DNA of 36,040 nt from Gammaproteobacteria bacterium (GCA_030618705.1 JAUXCW010000006.1:1-36040), one strand, 5' to 3'; shown: positions 24,129-32,725, counted from the stretch's first letter. Program-made: numbers and translations. Notes: a model not told the origin generated them from the letters alone.

Positions 24129-24919
24129 TGACGGGGGTTGCGCAGGTTCGACAAGGTAAACAGATTGGGGCTCAATTCGACATCGAATTCCACTGCCGAA
24201 ATCGACACTTCGGTCCACTGCCCGGGCTGTTCGGTTTTCTCCATGCGCTGCCGCTGCGCCACGCTGCGGCCGCCCATTTCGGCGATATTCAGGGTCTTCA
24301 GTACCTTGACCAGTACCCCGTCCTGGTCCCAGTACTGATCCTCCAGCAAAAGGTAGTCGTCCCGGATCAGCAGGACTTTTTTGCCCCACACCACCGCGGC
24401 GTCCTCGTGGGGCAGGGACTCGATCACATAGACGGTATGACCATCCTCCGGGTAGCTCTCCAGCAGGCGATGCTCGTAGTCGTCGAGCACGGCATCAGAG
24501 CGTGAAATGTCCTTGTTGGAAAAATCCGATCCCATCCAGCCCTGGCCCATCATCGAGGACGGCACCTTGATGATCCGGTTGACCTTCGGCGAGTACGTCC
24601 ACATTTTATTGTCCAGCAACAAGGTCCCGTTGCCGACGTCTTTCTTCGGCGCGGTGACACGCACCAGGGAATTCCTGTCCCCCTCCGTCCAGGCCCGCAT
24701 CGACATCGACCGCTCCCAACTGGGGCGATGAATCACCATGGTCAACTCGGAATAGGAACTGGTGCCGCGCCAGTGGTCGATGGCGGATTTTACCAGCGCC
24801 CGGGCATCGGCAGGCCCGGACGGGCTCACTGGCAGTTCGTCAGCTTGCGCGTGGCTCACCGCGACGAGACCGGTATAAATGCCCGCAAACAAGACCGTGC
24901 GCAACAAGGATCGGGTCAT
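24125..24919 (-). CDS. LolA-like outer membrane lipoprotein-sorting family protein
   Basis: Exported periplasmic protein of 264 residues, first gene of the cassette. The signal peptide MTRSLLRTVLFAGIYTGLVAVSHAQA has a probable cleavage after AHA or AQA. The mature part has the signature of the 'outer membrane lipoprotein-sorting protein' family, a LolA/LppX-like fold: RVTAPKKDVGNGTLLLDNKMWTYSPKVNRIIKVPSSMMGQGWMGSDFSNKD, then YWDQDGVLVKVL and a C-terminal FDVELSPNLFTLSNL. Such proteins are found beside ABC FtsX-type or MMPL exporters and are thought to carry lipids or lipid-modified cargo across the periplasm. It has a strong GGGGGAAA ribosome site and overlaps the first permease by 4 bases. 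Confidence 0.85.
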   Translation of the reverse strand: MTRSLLRTVLFAGIYTGLVAVSHAQADELPVSPSGPADARALVKSAIDHWRGTSSYSELTMVIHRPSWERSMSMRAWTEGDRNSLVRVTAPKKDVGNGTLLLDNKMWTYSPKVNRIIKVPSSMMGQGWMGSDFSNKDISRSDAVLDDYEHRLLESYPEDGHTVYVIESLPHEDAAVVWGKKVLLIRDDYLLLEDQYWDQDGVLVKVLKTLNIAEMGGRSVAQRQRMEKTEQPGQWTEVSISAVEFDVELSPNLFTLSNLRNPRQ

Positions 24920-24946
24920 TGTATAGTTTCCCCCAGGCTTTTAACG

Positions 24947-24975
24947 CTTATACCGACAATCGCAAGATGCTGCAA
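24947..24975 (-). promoter_or_regulatory. Candidate sigma70 promoter of the envelope cassette
   Basis: On the minus strand TTGCAG (24970-24975) is separated by exactly 17 bases from TATAAG (24947-24952), 28 bases before the ATG of the LolA-like gene. Four of six bases match in the -35 and five of six in the -10. On the plus strand TATAAT (24991-24996) in the same gap is a possible -10 for yggS but lacks a good -35. The two divergent promoters would share about 50 bases. Confidence 0.45.
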
Positions 24976-25026
24976 GCCGACTTGCATCGCTATAATAACG
25001 TCAGCAGACCACCAGGTATTCAGCAA

Positions 25027-25749
25027 ATGGCATCGATCGAAGACAGGCTAGTAGACGTTCGCAGGCGCATTGCCGGCGCTGCCAGACTTTGCGGCCGCGA
25101 CCCCGCCGATATTAACTTGCTCGTTGTCAGTAAAACGCGCCCAATTGACGATATTCGCGCAGCGCTGGCCGCCGGCCAGTGTCACTTTGGGGAAAACTAC
25201 CTGCAGGAAGCCGTCCCTAAAATCGATGCCCTCGCCGACGAGCCGATCTGCTGGCATTTCATCGGTCCCATACAAGCCAACAAAACCCGCGCCATCGCCA
25301 ATAATTTTGATTGGGTGCACAGTGTGGATCGACTGAAAATCGCCGAGCGCCTGAACGCGCAACGGGATCCGGCCAGGCCGCCACTGAATATTTGCCTGCA
25401 ACTGAATATCAGCGGTGAGGCCAGTAAGTCCGGCCTGGCACCGGCGGATCTCGTGGCTATGGCGGCAGCTGTGGCCAAACTGGATCGATTGCGTTTTCGC
25501 GGCCTGATGTGCATCCCCAGGGAAAATACCGATGCCTCCGCGCAATTCGCCCGACTGCGCCGGCTACTGGACGAGCTGAAGCAGTCCATGGGCGCCCGGG
25601 CCGAGTCCCTGGATACGCTCTCCATGGGTATGTCCGGCGATCTCGAGGCGGCGATTGTCGAGGGCGCGACCTGGCTGAGAATCGGCACCGCCGTCTTCGG
25701 CCCCCGGCAATCCTCAATTGAGCTTAACCATTTGCCCGGGAACGGCTAA
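25027..25749 (+). CDS. yggS: YggS, pyridoxal 5'-phosphate homeostasis protein (PLPBP family)
   Basis: PLP-binding TIM-barrel protein that buffers pyridoxal phosphate and affects amino-acid pools; it has no confirmed catalytic activity. The 240 residues contain the PLP-lysine strand NLLVVSKTRP, GQCHFGENYLQEAVPKI, WHFIGPIQANKTRAI, the VHSVDR motif, and the phosphate-binding end LSMGMSGDLEAAIVEGATWLRIGTAVFG. The ATG at 25027 is preferred to the ORF-track start at 24919, since conservation begins at MASIEDRLVDVRRRI. It leads the yggS-proC-yggT cluster and is divergent from the LolA-like gene. In Pseudomonas yggS is directly divergent from pilT, so the cassette occupies that junction. Confidence 0.95.
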   Translation: MASIEDRLVDVRRRIAGAARLCGRDPADINLLVVSKTRPIDDIRAALAAGQCHFGENYLQEAVPKIDALADEPICWHFIGPIQANKTRAIANNFDWVHSVDRLKIAERLNAQRDPARPPLNICLQLNISGEASKSGLAPADLVAMAAAVAKLDRLRFRGLMCIPRENTDASAQFARLRRLLDELKQSMGARAESLDTLSMGMSGDLEAAIVEGATWLRIGTAVFGPRQSSIELNHLPGNG

Positions 25750-25788
25750 ACTGCCGCCTGATTCGCCACCCGCGCAGGATACGATACC

Positions 25789-26613
25789 GTGACTCAACCC
25801 CCCATAGCCTTCATCGGCGCCGGTAATATGGCCAGCGCCCTGTTTGGCGGCCTGGTCAAACAGGGCTACCCCGTCGACCGGATCCTGGCCGCCGACCCCA
25901 ACGAGGCATGCCTCGCCGCCGCCACGGAGCTGGGCGTCAAGACCGCCACACACAACCACGCCGCGGTGGAATTCGCCGAGGTGCTGGTTCTCGCCGTGAA
26001 GCCCCAGCTACTTCACTCCGTTCTGGAGCCGCTGAAGCCCCTCCTCGCCCGGCGACGACCGTTGGTGATCTCGATTGCCGCCGGTATCGACCTGACGACC
26101 CTCGCCCGCTGGTGCGGTGATGCGCTACCCATCGTTCGCTGTATGCCCAACACGGCCGCCCTGGTACAGGCCGGGGCGACAGGGATGTTTGCCAACGAAC
26201 AGGCGAGCGATCAGCATAAACAGCATGCGCAGTCTATTCTTGAGGCTGTGGGTAGCGCCATCTGGGTCGACGACGAGCAGCAAATCGATGCGGTGACAGC
26301 GGTTTCAGGATCCGGCCCCGCCTATTTTTTCCTGGTCATGGAGGCCATGGAGGAAGCCGGCGTCAAACTCGGCCTGAGCCAGCAAGTGGCGGAGCAACTG
26401 ACCTTGCAAACGGCACTGGGAGCAGCGCAAATGGCGCTGGAGAGCGAGTTTCACGCCTCCGAACTGCGGCGGCGCGTGACATCGCCCGGGGGCACCACGG
26501 AGCGCGCACTCAATACCTTTGAACAGGGCGGGCTGAAAGACCTGTTCGGCCAGGCGATGGAAGATTGCGCCGCACGCGCCCGGGAACTGGCGCGGGAATT
26601 GGGCGACGAATAA
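25789..26613 (+). CDS. proC: Pyrroline-5-carboxylate reductase
   Basis: Last step of proline synthesis: NAD(P)H-dependent reduction of 1-pyrroline-5-carboxylate to proline. The 274-residue protein begins with a GTG codon, giving TQPPIAFIGAGNMASALFGGLVKQG, the Rossmann nucleotide-binding loop. Further family motifs are LAVKPQLL, IVRCMPNTAALVQAGATGM, VSGSGPAYFFLVMEAMEEAGVKLGL and the C-terminal RRRVTSPGGTTERALNTFE. A GCAGGA ribosome site lies before the GTG. It follows yggS by 39 bases. Confidence 0.96.
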   Translation: MTQPPIAFIGAGNMASALFGGLVKQGYPVDRILAADPNEACLAAATELGVKTATHNHAAVEFAEVLVLAVKPQLLHSVLEPLKPLLARRRPLVISIAAGIDLTTLARWCGDALPIVRCMPNTAALVQAGATGMFANEQASDQHKQHAQSILEAVGSAIWVDDEQQIDAVTAVSGSGPAYFFLVMEAMEEAGVKLGLSQQVAEQLTLQTALGAAQMALESEFHASELRRRVTSPGGTTERALNTFEQGGLKDLFGQAMEDCAARARELARELGDE

Positions 26614-26622
26614 CCGGCAAAC

Positions 26623-26638
26623 CGCCGCTGGCGCGGCG
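26623..26638 (+). other. Small GC-rich hairpin between proC and yggT
   Basis: CGCCGC-TGGC-GCGGCG is a perfect 6-bp stem with a 4-base loop, 9 bases after the proC stop. No T-run follows, so it is more likely an mRNA-stabilising or processing structure than a terminator. Confidence 0.35.
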
Positions 26639-26666
26639 TGAATCCAATAAAATAACGGAGAACGAC

Positions 26667-27254
26667 ATGGGTGCCCTCACCGAAGTAGCCGCTTACCTGA
26701 TCAACACCGTGATGAGCCTGTACCTGGTTATCGTGTTGATGCGCTTGCTATTGCAGGTCGCACGGGCGGATTTTTACAACCCGATCTGCCAATTCGTGGT
26801 CAAGGCGACCGACCCCCTGATACGGCCCCTGCGCCGGCTTATCCCCGGTTTTGGCGGTATCGACCTGGCGACCCTGGTACTGGCGTTGGCGCTGCAGTTT
26901 ATCACCATCAACCTGTTGTACCTGATTTTGGGGGGGGGCGTGCCCAACCCCCTAAGCGCATTGATCTGGAGCCTGATCGGCATCGCCGCCACCATCGTCA
27001 AGATCTACTTTTTTGCGATTCTTGCGTCCATTATCTTCAGCTGGGTGGCGCCGGGGAGCAACCATCCCGCACTGGCACTGTTACACCAACTCAATGAACC
27101 GGTGATGGCCCCGGTGCGGAAAATAATGCCTGCCATGGGCGGGCTCGACCTGTCGCCCATCCTGGTCTTTATCCTGCTCAATGTATTCAATATCCTGCTG
27201 AGCCACGCCGCTGTGGCGAGCGGGCTGCCTCGCAACCTGCTGCTGGTTATCTAG
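26667..27254 (+). CDS. yggT: YggT family integral membrane protein
   Basis: Membrane protein of 195 residues built from two YggT repeats. Each repeat has a pair of hydrophobic helices followed by an amphipathic segment with a DP/EP-P-RR/RK pattern: VKATDPLIRPLRRLIPGFGGIDLATLVL and LNEPVMAPVRKIMPAMGGLDLSPILVF. Its biochemical role is not established, though it has been linked to osmotic and potassium phenotypes and resembles the CCB3/YlmG family. The ATG at 26667 has a CGGAGAA ribosome site. A run of nine G (26930-26938) encodes LGGGV between the repeats. The stop overlaps the GTG of the yggU remnant by one base. Confidence 0.92.
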   Translation: MGALTEVAAYLINTVMSLYLVIVLMRLLLQVARADFYNPICQFVVKATDPLIRPLRRLIPGFGGIDLATLVLALALQFITINLLYLILGGGVPNPLSALIWSLIGIAATIVKIYFFAILASIIFSWVAPGSNHPALALLHQLNEPVMAPVRKIMPAMGGLDLSPILVFILLNVFNILLSHAAVASGLPRNLLLVI

Positions 27255-27412
27255 TGTCCGACCCGGCCACGCCAGGCCATTACCGCTGGCGAGGAGAGGT
27301 TCTGCAATTGCACCTTCATGTCCAGCCGGGAGCAAGCGCGGACGAGTTCTGCGGCCTGCACATCGATAGCCCCCGGCAGCCGCCCGCCGAAGGTCTTATC
27401 CGCCACGAATGA
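27254..27412 (+). pseudogene. yggU: Truncated YggU/DUF167 remnant
   Basis: Not in the ORF track. A GTG overlapping the yggT stop (TAGTG) opens a 52-codon frame: SDPATPGHYRWRGEVLQLHLHVQPGASADEFCGLHIDSPRQPPAEG then LIRHE-stop. The first part matches DUF167 proteins (W-x-G-x-x-L-x-L-x-x-x-QP-ASADEF-GLH), which normally run to about 95-100 residues. The usual GERLKIRL strand after GLH is missing, and the frame stops soon after the PP-x-EGKAN region. The sequence up to metX no longer encodes the remaining domain in any frame I tried, apart from a vague RIIRLRAP echo. yggU normally follows yggT, so position supports identity. It is probably a decayed gene, though expression of a short product cannot be excluded. 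Confidence 0.65.
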
Positions 27413-27478
27413 ACTTGTCTCCGCCGCCGCGCATCATTAGACTGCGAGCACCGTTGACGAGGAAGCGATACCAGGCCA

Positions 27479-28642
27479 ATGCCCTCCCCTATCCCGGCAG
27501 ATTCAGTCGGACTGGTCACACCGCAGAGCCAGCTTTTTGACCGGCCACTGACACTGGCCTCCGGTCGACAGCTGGACAGCTACGAGTTGGTGTATGAAAC
27601 CTACGGCCAGCTCAACAGCGACCGGTCAAATGCCATACTGGTCTGCCATGCCCTGTCCGGCGACCACCACGCCGCCGGCTACCACGGTGCCGAAGACAGC
27701 AAGCCCGGCTGGTGGAATCTCTATATCGGCCCCGGCAAACCCATCGATACCAACCGCTTCTTTGTCGTCAGCCTCAATAACCTGGGTGGTTGTGCCGGCT
27801 CTACCGGACCACGATCGATCAATCCCGCAACCGGAGAGGCCTGGGGGGCCGGGTTTCCCACCCTGAGGGTCAGGGACTGGGTGCACAGCCAGGCCAGGCT
27901 GATGGATACACTGGGCATAGGGCGGCTCGCCGCCGTCATCGGGGGTAGCCTGGGCGGCATGCAAGCCCTGCGTTGGGCACTGGAGTACCCGGACCGGGTC
28001 GCCCACTGCATCGCCATTGCCAGCGCCATGAAACTGAGCGCCCAGAACCTGGCCTTCAACGAAGTATCCCGCAGGGCCATTACCTCCGACCCCGGTTTTA
28101 GCGGGGGCGACTACCTGGGACAACAAACCCTGCCCAGGGACGGGCTCGCCCTGGCGCGGATGATCGGCCATATCACTTATCTTTCCCACGACCTGATGGG
28201 TGAAAAATTTGGTCGCGAGTTACGCAGCGGCAGTTTCGCACTGGGCCAGGATTCCGATATCGAATTCCAGGTACAAAGTTACCTGCGCTACCAGGGCGAG
28301 CGCTTTTCCACCAGCTTCGACGCCAACACCTACATCCTCATGACCCGCGCACTGGACTACTTCGACCTCGCCCGGGAGTACGGCGACAACCCGGTGGAAG
28401 CCTTCCACCACGCCCGCTGCAAATTCCTGGTGGTATCGTTTTCCACCGACTGGCGCTTCCCCCCGCTGCGCTCAAGGGAAATCGTCGACGCCTTGCTGGC
28501 GGCGCGCAGGGGCGTGAGCTATGCAGAAATCGACTCCAATCTGGGCCACGACGCCTTTTTGTTACCCAATCAACGCTACCAACAATTGCTCGCCAACTAT
28601 ATGAACAACATTCACGTAGAGCTACAGGGGGGGCCGGGCTGA
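27479..28642 (+). CDS. metX: Homoserine O-acyltransferase MetX
   Basis: Alpha/beta-hydrolase-fold enzyme that acylates homoserine, opening the methionine branch. The 387 residues have LPLTLASGR-like N-terminal strands, [26 protein letters not shown], the nucleophile elbow [17 protein letters not shown], and a C-terminal triad region with [12 protein letters not shown] and [10 protein letters not shown]. The acyl donor cannot be read by eye. P. aeruginosa MetX, which is also paired with MetW, uses succinyl-CoA, so the succinyltransferase activity is more likely than acetyl. It overlaps metW as TGATG and is preceded by 66 bases without an obvious riboswitch. Confidence 0.95.
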   Translation: MPSPIPADSVGLVTPQSQLFDRPLTLASGRQLDSYELVYETYGQLNSDRSNAILVCHALSGDHHAAGYHGAEDSKPGWWNLYIGPGKPIDTNRFFVVSLNNLGGCAGSTGPRSINPATGEAWGAGFPTLRVRDWVHSQARLMDTLGIGRLAAVIGGSLGGMQALRWALEYPDRVAHCIAIASAMKLSAQNLAFNEVSRRAITSDPGFSGGDYLGQQTLPRDGLALARMIGHITYLSHDLMGEKFGRELRSGSFALGQDSDIEFQVQSYLRYQGERFSTSFDANTYILMTRALDYFDLAREYGDNPVEAFHHARCKFLVVSFSTDWRFPPLRSREIVDALLAARRGVSYAEIDSNLGHDAFLLPNQRYQQLLANYMNNIHVELQGGPG

Positions 28643-29235
28643 TGCGTCTACCCAGGGACCTGGTGCAAGCCTGGATCAAACCGGAGGAGCAGGTGCTCGA
28701 TCTCGGCTGTGGCGACGGTACGCTATTGCGCCAGCTCATCGATGACAAAAACGTACAGGGCTACGGCCTCGAGATCGACCCCCATGCGATATCACAGTGC
28801 GTGACCAACGGAATCAACGTTGTGGAGCAGGACCTGGACGAGGTGGGTCTGGCAAACTTCACCGACGGCAGCTTCGACACGGTGATCATGAACCAGACCT
28901 TGCAGGCGGTACACTTCCCCCATCTCATGGTCGATGAGATGCTGCGTGTCGGTAAGGTCGGCATCGTCGTTTTTCCCAACTTTGGCCACTGGCGCTGCCG
29001 CCTCCACCTGGGCCTTCGCGGCCAGATGCCGGTATCGAAATTTCTGCCGCACCAGTGGTATGACACGCCGAACATTCACTTCTGCACCATTCGGGATTTC
29101 GAAAACCTGTGCCGGGAAAAGAATATAGACATCATCAACCGGCGTTTCGTCAATGCCTACGGCGGCTCCACCGTCAGCGCCCGCTTGTGGCCCAACCTGT
29201 TCGGTTTTATCGCCATCTACCGCATATCAAAATAG
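28642..29235 (+). CDS. metW: MetW, methionine biosynthesis methyltransferase-like protein
   Basis: Class I SAM-methyltransferase-fold protein of 197 residues that partners MetX in many proteobacteria and is needed for full activity of MetX in some. Motifs are VLDLGCGDGTLLRQLID (SAM loop), GYGLEIDP, GINVVEQDLDEVGLANFTDGSFDTVIMNQTLQA, and WYDTPNIHFCTIRDFENLC, which is diagnostic of MetW. The start codon shares a base with the metX stop, so the two are translationally coupled. Confidence 0.95.
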   Translation: MRLPRDLVQAWIKPEEQVLDLGCGDGTLLRQLIDDKNVQGYGLEIDPHAISQCVTNGINVVEQDLDEVGLANFTDGSFDTVIMNQTLQAVHFPHLMVDEMLRVGKVGIVVFPNFGHWRCRLHLGLRGQMPVSKFLPHQWYDTPNIHFCTIRDFENLCREKNIDIINRRFVNAYGGSTVSARLWPNLFGFIAIYRISK

Positions 29236-29242
29236 GCCCGCC

Positions 29243-29689
29243 ATGCAGCCACGACGCTTTTTCCTCTATTTTTTAGTATTCCTGCCGGCACTGGCCAACA
29301 CGGCACTGTCACAGGACAAGTTTGAGCAACGCTCGGGGGAATACACGGTCTACTACAGCCTGTTCCCATCGAGCTTCCTGTTACCGGAGGTCGCCGAGAG
29401 CACCGGTATTACCCGCGCTCGCGATCGGGCGATCCTCAATGTTTCCGTACGTCGCGGCGAAGGCGGGGACAGCCGCGAACAATCAGCCCTGGTGCGTGGC
29501 ACCAGCTCGGACCTGATTCACAGCCGGGAACTGGAGTTCAAGGAAATCCGCGAACAGGGGGCCATTTATTACCTGGCGGAAATCCGTGTCAGCAGCCAGG
29601 CAAAGGTCTACTTCGACCTGCAGGTTGCCCCCGACCCGAACAAACCTGCCATCGAAGTGCGCTTCAACCGCGAAGTGTACCCGGAGTAG
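29243..29689 (+). CDS. Exported DUF4426 protein
   Basis: Small periplasmic protein of unknown function (148 residues) with a signal peptide MQPRRFFLYFLVFLPALANTALS and likely cleavage near ALS-QDK. The mature part contains GEYTVYYSLFPSSFLLPEVA, ARDRAILNVSVRRGE and a beta-rich C-terminus ending VRFNREVYPE, which I recognise as DUF4426. The ATG at 29243 is chosen over 29153 because it begins a clean signal peptide 7 bases after metW ends. The family occurs between metW and rdgB in Pseudomonas (PA0388 position), but nothing in the sequence ties it to methionine or nucleotide metabolism. Confidence 0.85.
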   Translation: MQPRRFFLYFLVFLPALANTALSQDKFEQRSGEYTVYYSLFPSSFLLPEVAESTGITRARDRAILNVSVRRGEGGDSREQSALVRGTSSDLIHSRELEFKEIREQGAIYYLAEIRVSSQAKVYFDLQVAPDPNKPAIEVRFNREVYPE

Positions 29690-29691
29690 AC

Positions 29692-30291
29692 ATGCACACC
29701 ATCGTTCTGGCCAGCGGCAACCGGGGCAAGCTCAAAGAGCTGCAACACATCCTCGCCCCGGCCAAAATAGAAGTCGTTCCGCAACAAAACTTCCAGGTAC
29801 CGGAGGTCGAGGAAACGGGGCTCAGTTTTGTCGAAAATGCCATTCTAAAAGCCCGTAGCGCCTGTCTCCATACCGGCCTGCCGGCACTCGCCGATGATTC
29901 AGGGCTGGAAGTCGATGCATTGCAGGGCCAACCGGGGATCTATTCTGCCCGCTACAGTGGCGTAAACGCGACGGATGCCAGCAACAATGCAAAACTGTTA
30001 GAGGCGCTCGCCGATATCCCGGATGAGCAGCGCGGCGCACGCTTTCGTTGTGTACTGGCCTATATGCGCCACGCCGAAGATCCCTGTCCGTTGATTTTCC
30101 AGGGTAGTTGGGAGGGCAGCATCCTCCGCCGGCCCCGCGGGGAACACGGCTTCGGTTACGACCCCCTGTTCCTGGTGCCCGGGCAGAACTGTAGCGCGGC
30201 GGAGCTCAGCCACGATCTGAAAAGCACCCTGAGCCACCGGGCAAAGGCCATGTCGGGCCTTGTCGCCCGGCTCACACGCACCACTGCCTAG
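29692..30291 (+). CDS. rdgB: RdgB/HAM1, XTP/dITP pyrophosphatase
   Basis: Hydrolyses non-canonical purine nucleoside triphosphates (dITP, XTP) to monophosphates, keeping them out of DNA and RNA. The 199 residues start TIVLASGNRGKLKELQHIL and include ETGLSFVENAILKARSA, ADDSGLEVDALQGQPGIYSARYSG (the catalytic Asp), GEHGFGYDPLFLVPG and LSHRAKAM, all invariant family blocks. It lies 2 bases after the DUF4426 stop and 8 bases before hemW. Confidence 0.96.
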   Translation: MHTIVLASGNRGKLKELQHILAPAKIEVVPQQNFQVPEVEETGLSFVENAILKARSACLHTGLPALADDSGLEVDALQGQPGIYSARYSGVNATDASNNAKLLEALADIPDEQRGARFRCVLAYMRHAEDPCPLIFQGSWEGSILRRPRGEHGFGYDPLFLVPGQNCSAAELSHDLKSTLSHRAKAMSGLVARLTRTTA

Positions 30292-30299
30292 CCCGGGAC

Positions 30300-31475
30300 A
30301 TGAACTCGATTGCCTTGCAGGCACTGCCACCCCTGAGCCTGTATATCCATATCCCCTGGTGCGCCAGGAAATGCCCCTATTGCGATTTCAATTCCCACGC
30401 CAGCGAGCAACAGCTACCGGAGCGTGAATACGTCGACGCCGTGTTGCAAGACCTGGAGCACGCACTCGACGCCATTCAGGGCAGGAGCCTGGTATCGATA
30501 TTCTTCGGCGGCGGCACCCCCAGCCTGTTTTCGCCCGCGGCAATTGCCGCGCTGCTCAACGCTGTACGCCAGCGAGTGCCATGGCGAGAGGATATCGAAA
30601 TCACCCTCGAGGCGAATCCCGGTACAGTCGATGAGGAGCATTTCGCCGGATTTCGCCAGGCGGGTATCAATCGGCTCTCATTGGGCATACAAAGTTTCGA
30701 CGATGGTTTTTTGCAGGCCCTGGGCCGCATCCATAGTGCGGATGAGGCGATACGTGCGGTAGAGGGTGCCCGGGCGGCCGGTTTTGATGATATCAACCTC
30801 GACCTGATGTACGGCTTGCCGGGGCAGGATGCCGGGCAGGCAACGGCGGACCTGCAGCAGGCGCTCGCCCTGGCGCCGTCACACCTGTCCTGGTACGAAC
30901 TCACCGTCGAGCCCAACACCGCGTTCTATTCACAAACCCCCCGCTTGCCCGACGAAACGGAAATGGAGAGGATCGAGGCCGCCGGCCACGCATTGCTGGA
31001 GCGCTCAGGCTTTGAACGCTACGAAATATCCGCCTACGCCCGGCCCGCTCGGCAATCCGCCCACAACTGTAATTACTGGCAATTCGGCGACTACCTCGGG
31101 CTGGGCGCCGGAGCCCACAGCAAGATCAGCCGATTGCGCGACAACACCATCAACAGGCAATGGAAGACACGGGTACCCACCGACTATATCAAAGCGGGCA
31201 GCGACAAGGTCGCCGGTCGCCGCGAGCTGACACCGCAGACGCTGCCGCTGGAATTTATGATGAATGCCCTGCGCCTGCAGCGAGGCGTCGAGAGGGAATT
31301 ATACGGTGCCCGTACCGGCACCGAAATTGGTGATATCGAAGAGACGCTGGAGCAATTGCGCGGTCAGGGCCTGCTGGCAACCGAGCCCGGGCGCGTCTGC
31401 ACTACGGCCAGGGGTTTCCAATACCTCAACACTGTACTGCAAGCCTTTATGGTGAAACGGCCTGGCCCTCAGTGA
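30300..31475 (+). CDS. hemW: HemW, radical SAM heme chaperone
   Basis: Coproporphyrinogen-III-oxidase-like radical SAM protein, now regarded as a heme-trafficking chaperone rather than an oxygen-independent oxidase. The 391 residues carry the 4Fe-4S motif [10 protein letters not shown] (CX3CX2C) and the HemW signature [20 protein letters not shown], plus [17 protein letters not shown] and [10 protein letters not shown]. The 3' end overlaps the convergent trmB gene by 29 bases, so mRNAs of the two genes are complementary at their ends. It is probably the last gene of the yggS-hemW cluster. Confidence 0.95.
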   Translation: MNSIALQALPPLSLYIHIPWCARKCPYCDFNSHASEQQLPEREYVDAVLQDLEHALDAIQGRSLVSIFFGGGTPSLFSPAAIAALLNAVRQRVPWREDIEITLEANPGTVDEEHFAGFRQAGINRLSLGIQSFDDGFLQALGRIHSADEAIRAVEGARAAGFDDINLDLMYGLPGQDAGQATADLQQALALAPSHLSWYELTVEPNTAFYSQTPRLPDETEMERIEAAGHALLERSGFERYEISAYARPARQSAHNCNYWQFGDYLGLGAGAHSKISRLRDNTINRQWKTRVPTDYIKAGSDKVAGRRELTPQTLPLEFMMNALRLQRGVERELYGARTGTEIGDIEETLEQLRGQGLLATEPGRVCTTARGFQYLNTVLQAFMVKRPGPQ

Positions 31476-32157
31476 CCCTCTCGAACACCAGGTCCCATAC
31501 CCCATGGCCCAGCCGCTCACCCCGGCGCTCAAATTTGGTTTTCGGGCGCCAATGGGGCCTCGGGCTGTAGTTACCGGTTCCCGCCTGATTGCGAAACCCG
31601 CCGTGGTTCTCCATCACTTCCAGCATGTAGCCGGCATATTCCTGCCAATCGGTCGCCATATGGAACCAGCCGCCGGGTTTTAGCTTGCGTCCGACCAGTG
31701 TGGCAAAGTCCGGCTGCAGGATGCGTCGCTTGTGATGCTTTTTTTTCGGCCAGGGATCCGGGAAATACAATTGCACGCCATCCAGGCCCGCATCCGCAAT
31801 ACAATCCCGCAACACCAGCACCGCATCCTCGCGATAGACGCGGACGTTCTGGACCTCGCGTTCCGCACACGCCATCAACAGGCTCCCCACTCCCGGCGGA
31901 TGAACCTCGCAGCCGATAAAATTGACCTCACCCCGGGCCGCCGCCATTTCCACCAGCGATGCGCCCATGCCGAAGCCGATTTCCAATACGGTGGCGGCCT
32001 CCCGCCCAAAGGCGGCGTGGATGTCCAGGTCCCCTTCCGACAGGGCCAGCCCCATGGCCGGCCAGTGGCGCTCCAGCGCCCGCTGCTGACCCACTGTCAG
32101 CCGCCCACCACGCAGTACGAAGCTGCGAATCCCGCGCGGCCTATCGGCGGTCTCCAT
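31447..32157 (-). CDS. trmB: tRNA (guanine-N7)-methyltransferase TrmB
   Basis: Methylates N7 of G46 in the variable loop of tRNAs. The 236 residues include the SAM loop [32 protein letters not shown], the catalytic motif [29 protein letters not shown], and the C-terminal [23 protein letters not shown]. The start ATG (32157) overlaps the stop of the DUF423 gene as TGATG; the ORF track's TTG 3 bases upstream is less likely. hemW-trmB proximity is shared with Pseudomonas. Confidence 0.95.
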   Translation of the reverse strand: METADRPRGIRSFVLRGGRLTVGQQRALERHWPAMGLALSEGDLDIHAAFGREAATVLEIGFGMGASLVEMAAARGEVNFIGCEVHPPGVGSLLMACAEREVQNVRVYREDAVLVLRDCIADAGLDGVQLYFPDPWPKKKHHKRRILQPDFATLVGRKLKPGGWFHMATDWQEYAGYMLEVMENHGGFRNQAGTGNYSPRPHWRPKTKFERRGERLGHGVWDLVFERVTEGQAVSP

Positions 32158-32540
32158 CAATGGCCGGCCACCTTGACGCCGAACCAGGCCAGTAACGCCC
32201 AGCCGACTAGAAAGCAGACCCCGCCCAGGGGGGTAATAGCCCCGAGCCAGCGAATACCGGACAAGGACAGTACATAGAGAGAACCCGAGAACAGCAACAG
32301 ACCCGCCAGGGTAAAACCGGCGCTGGCGACCAGCGAGCCCTGCTGGGGATACTTCAGCAACAGGGCCGCGACGGCCAATAAGAGAAAGGTATGATAAAAG
32401 TGATACTGAACCGCGGTCTGGTAAACCGCCAGCATATCCGGCTCGAGTTTATTCTTCAGTCCGTGGGCACCGAAGGCGCCCAGGGCCACCGCCAGGAAAC
32501 CGGACAGCCCGGCTATTGCCATAAAATACTTCGCCACCAT
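32157..32540 (-). CDS. DUF423 (YgdD-like) membrane protein
   Basis: Small inner-membrane protein of unknown function, 127 residues with four hydrophobic helices. The DUF423 signature is [35 protein letters not shown], followed by [34 protein letters not shown] 32540 has a CAGGAGAG ribosome site. It is translationally coupled to trmB downstream. The 400-base gap upstream, shared with bfd, should hold its promoter, but I do not see a clear one. Confidence 0.9.
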   Translation of the reverse strand: MVAKYFMAIAGLSGFLAVALGAFGAHGLKNKLEPDMLAVYQTAVQYHFYHTFLLLAVAALLLKYPQQGSLVASAGFTLAGLLLFSGSLYVLSLSGIRWLGAITPLGGVCFLVGWALLAWFGVKVAGH

Positions 32541-32621
32541 GCTCTCCTGTAACCCGGGGATAAGCCCAAATGGTGCTTAGTTAACAGCAGAGCGGTCTGA
32601 CAGGCATACTATTCGCTGGCA

Positions 32622-32725
32622 AGGGGCCGGAGCTCCCAGCCCAGGACTCGCCGTGAATACATCCATGTAGGCTCGGGCGCCGGGTCCAACCGGCGCACGG
32701 TCCTGCTCTGGAAGCCCCGGCCCCT
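32622..32725 (-). repeat. Intergenic hairpin element, copy 2 (GGA-loop repeat)
   Basis: A 104-base imperfect palindrome. The outer arms, AGGGGCCGG and CCGGCCCCT, pair perfectly (32717-32725 with 32622-32630). They continue as GGCTTCCAG with CTGGGAGCT (two G-U pairs) and, after a small internal loop, AGGAC with GTCCT, giving a stem of about 23 pairs. Inside are two hairpins with GGA in the loop: GCGCCGG-TTGGAC-CCGGCGC and TACA-TGGA-TGTA. The second closely resembles the CsrA SELEX consensus RUACARGGAUGU. The minus-strand string CAGGACCGTGCG...CCGAGCC matches the ahcY-metF element, so the strand is assigned on that basis. It could be a dispersed REP/MITE-type repeat or a transcribed regulatory RNA. 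I cannot tell which from one genome window. Confidence 0.6.

Noticed and set aside
24919-25026. N-terminal extension of yggS back to 24919
   Set aside because: The extra 36 residues are not conserved and would overlap the divergent LolA-like gene start and both candidate promoters.
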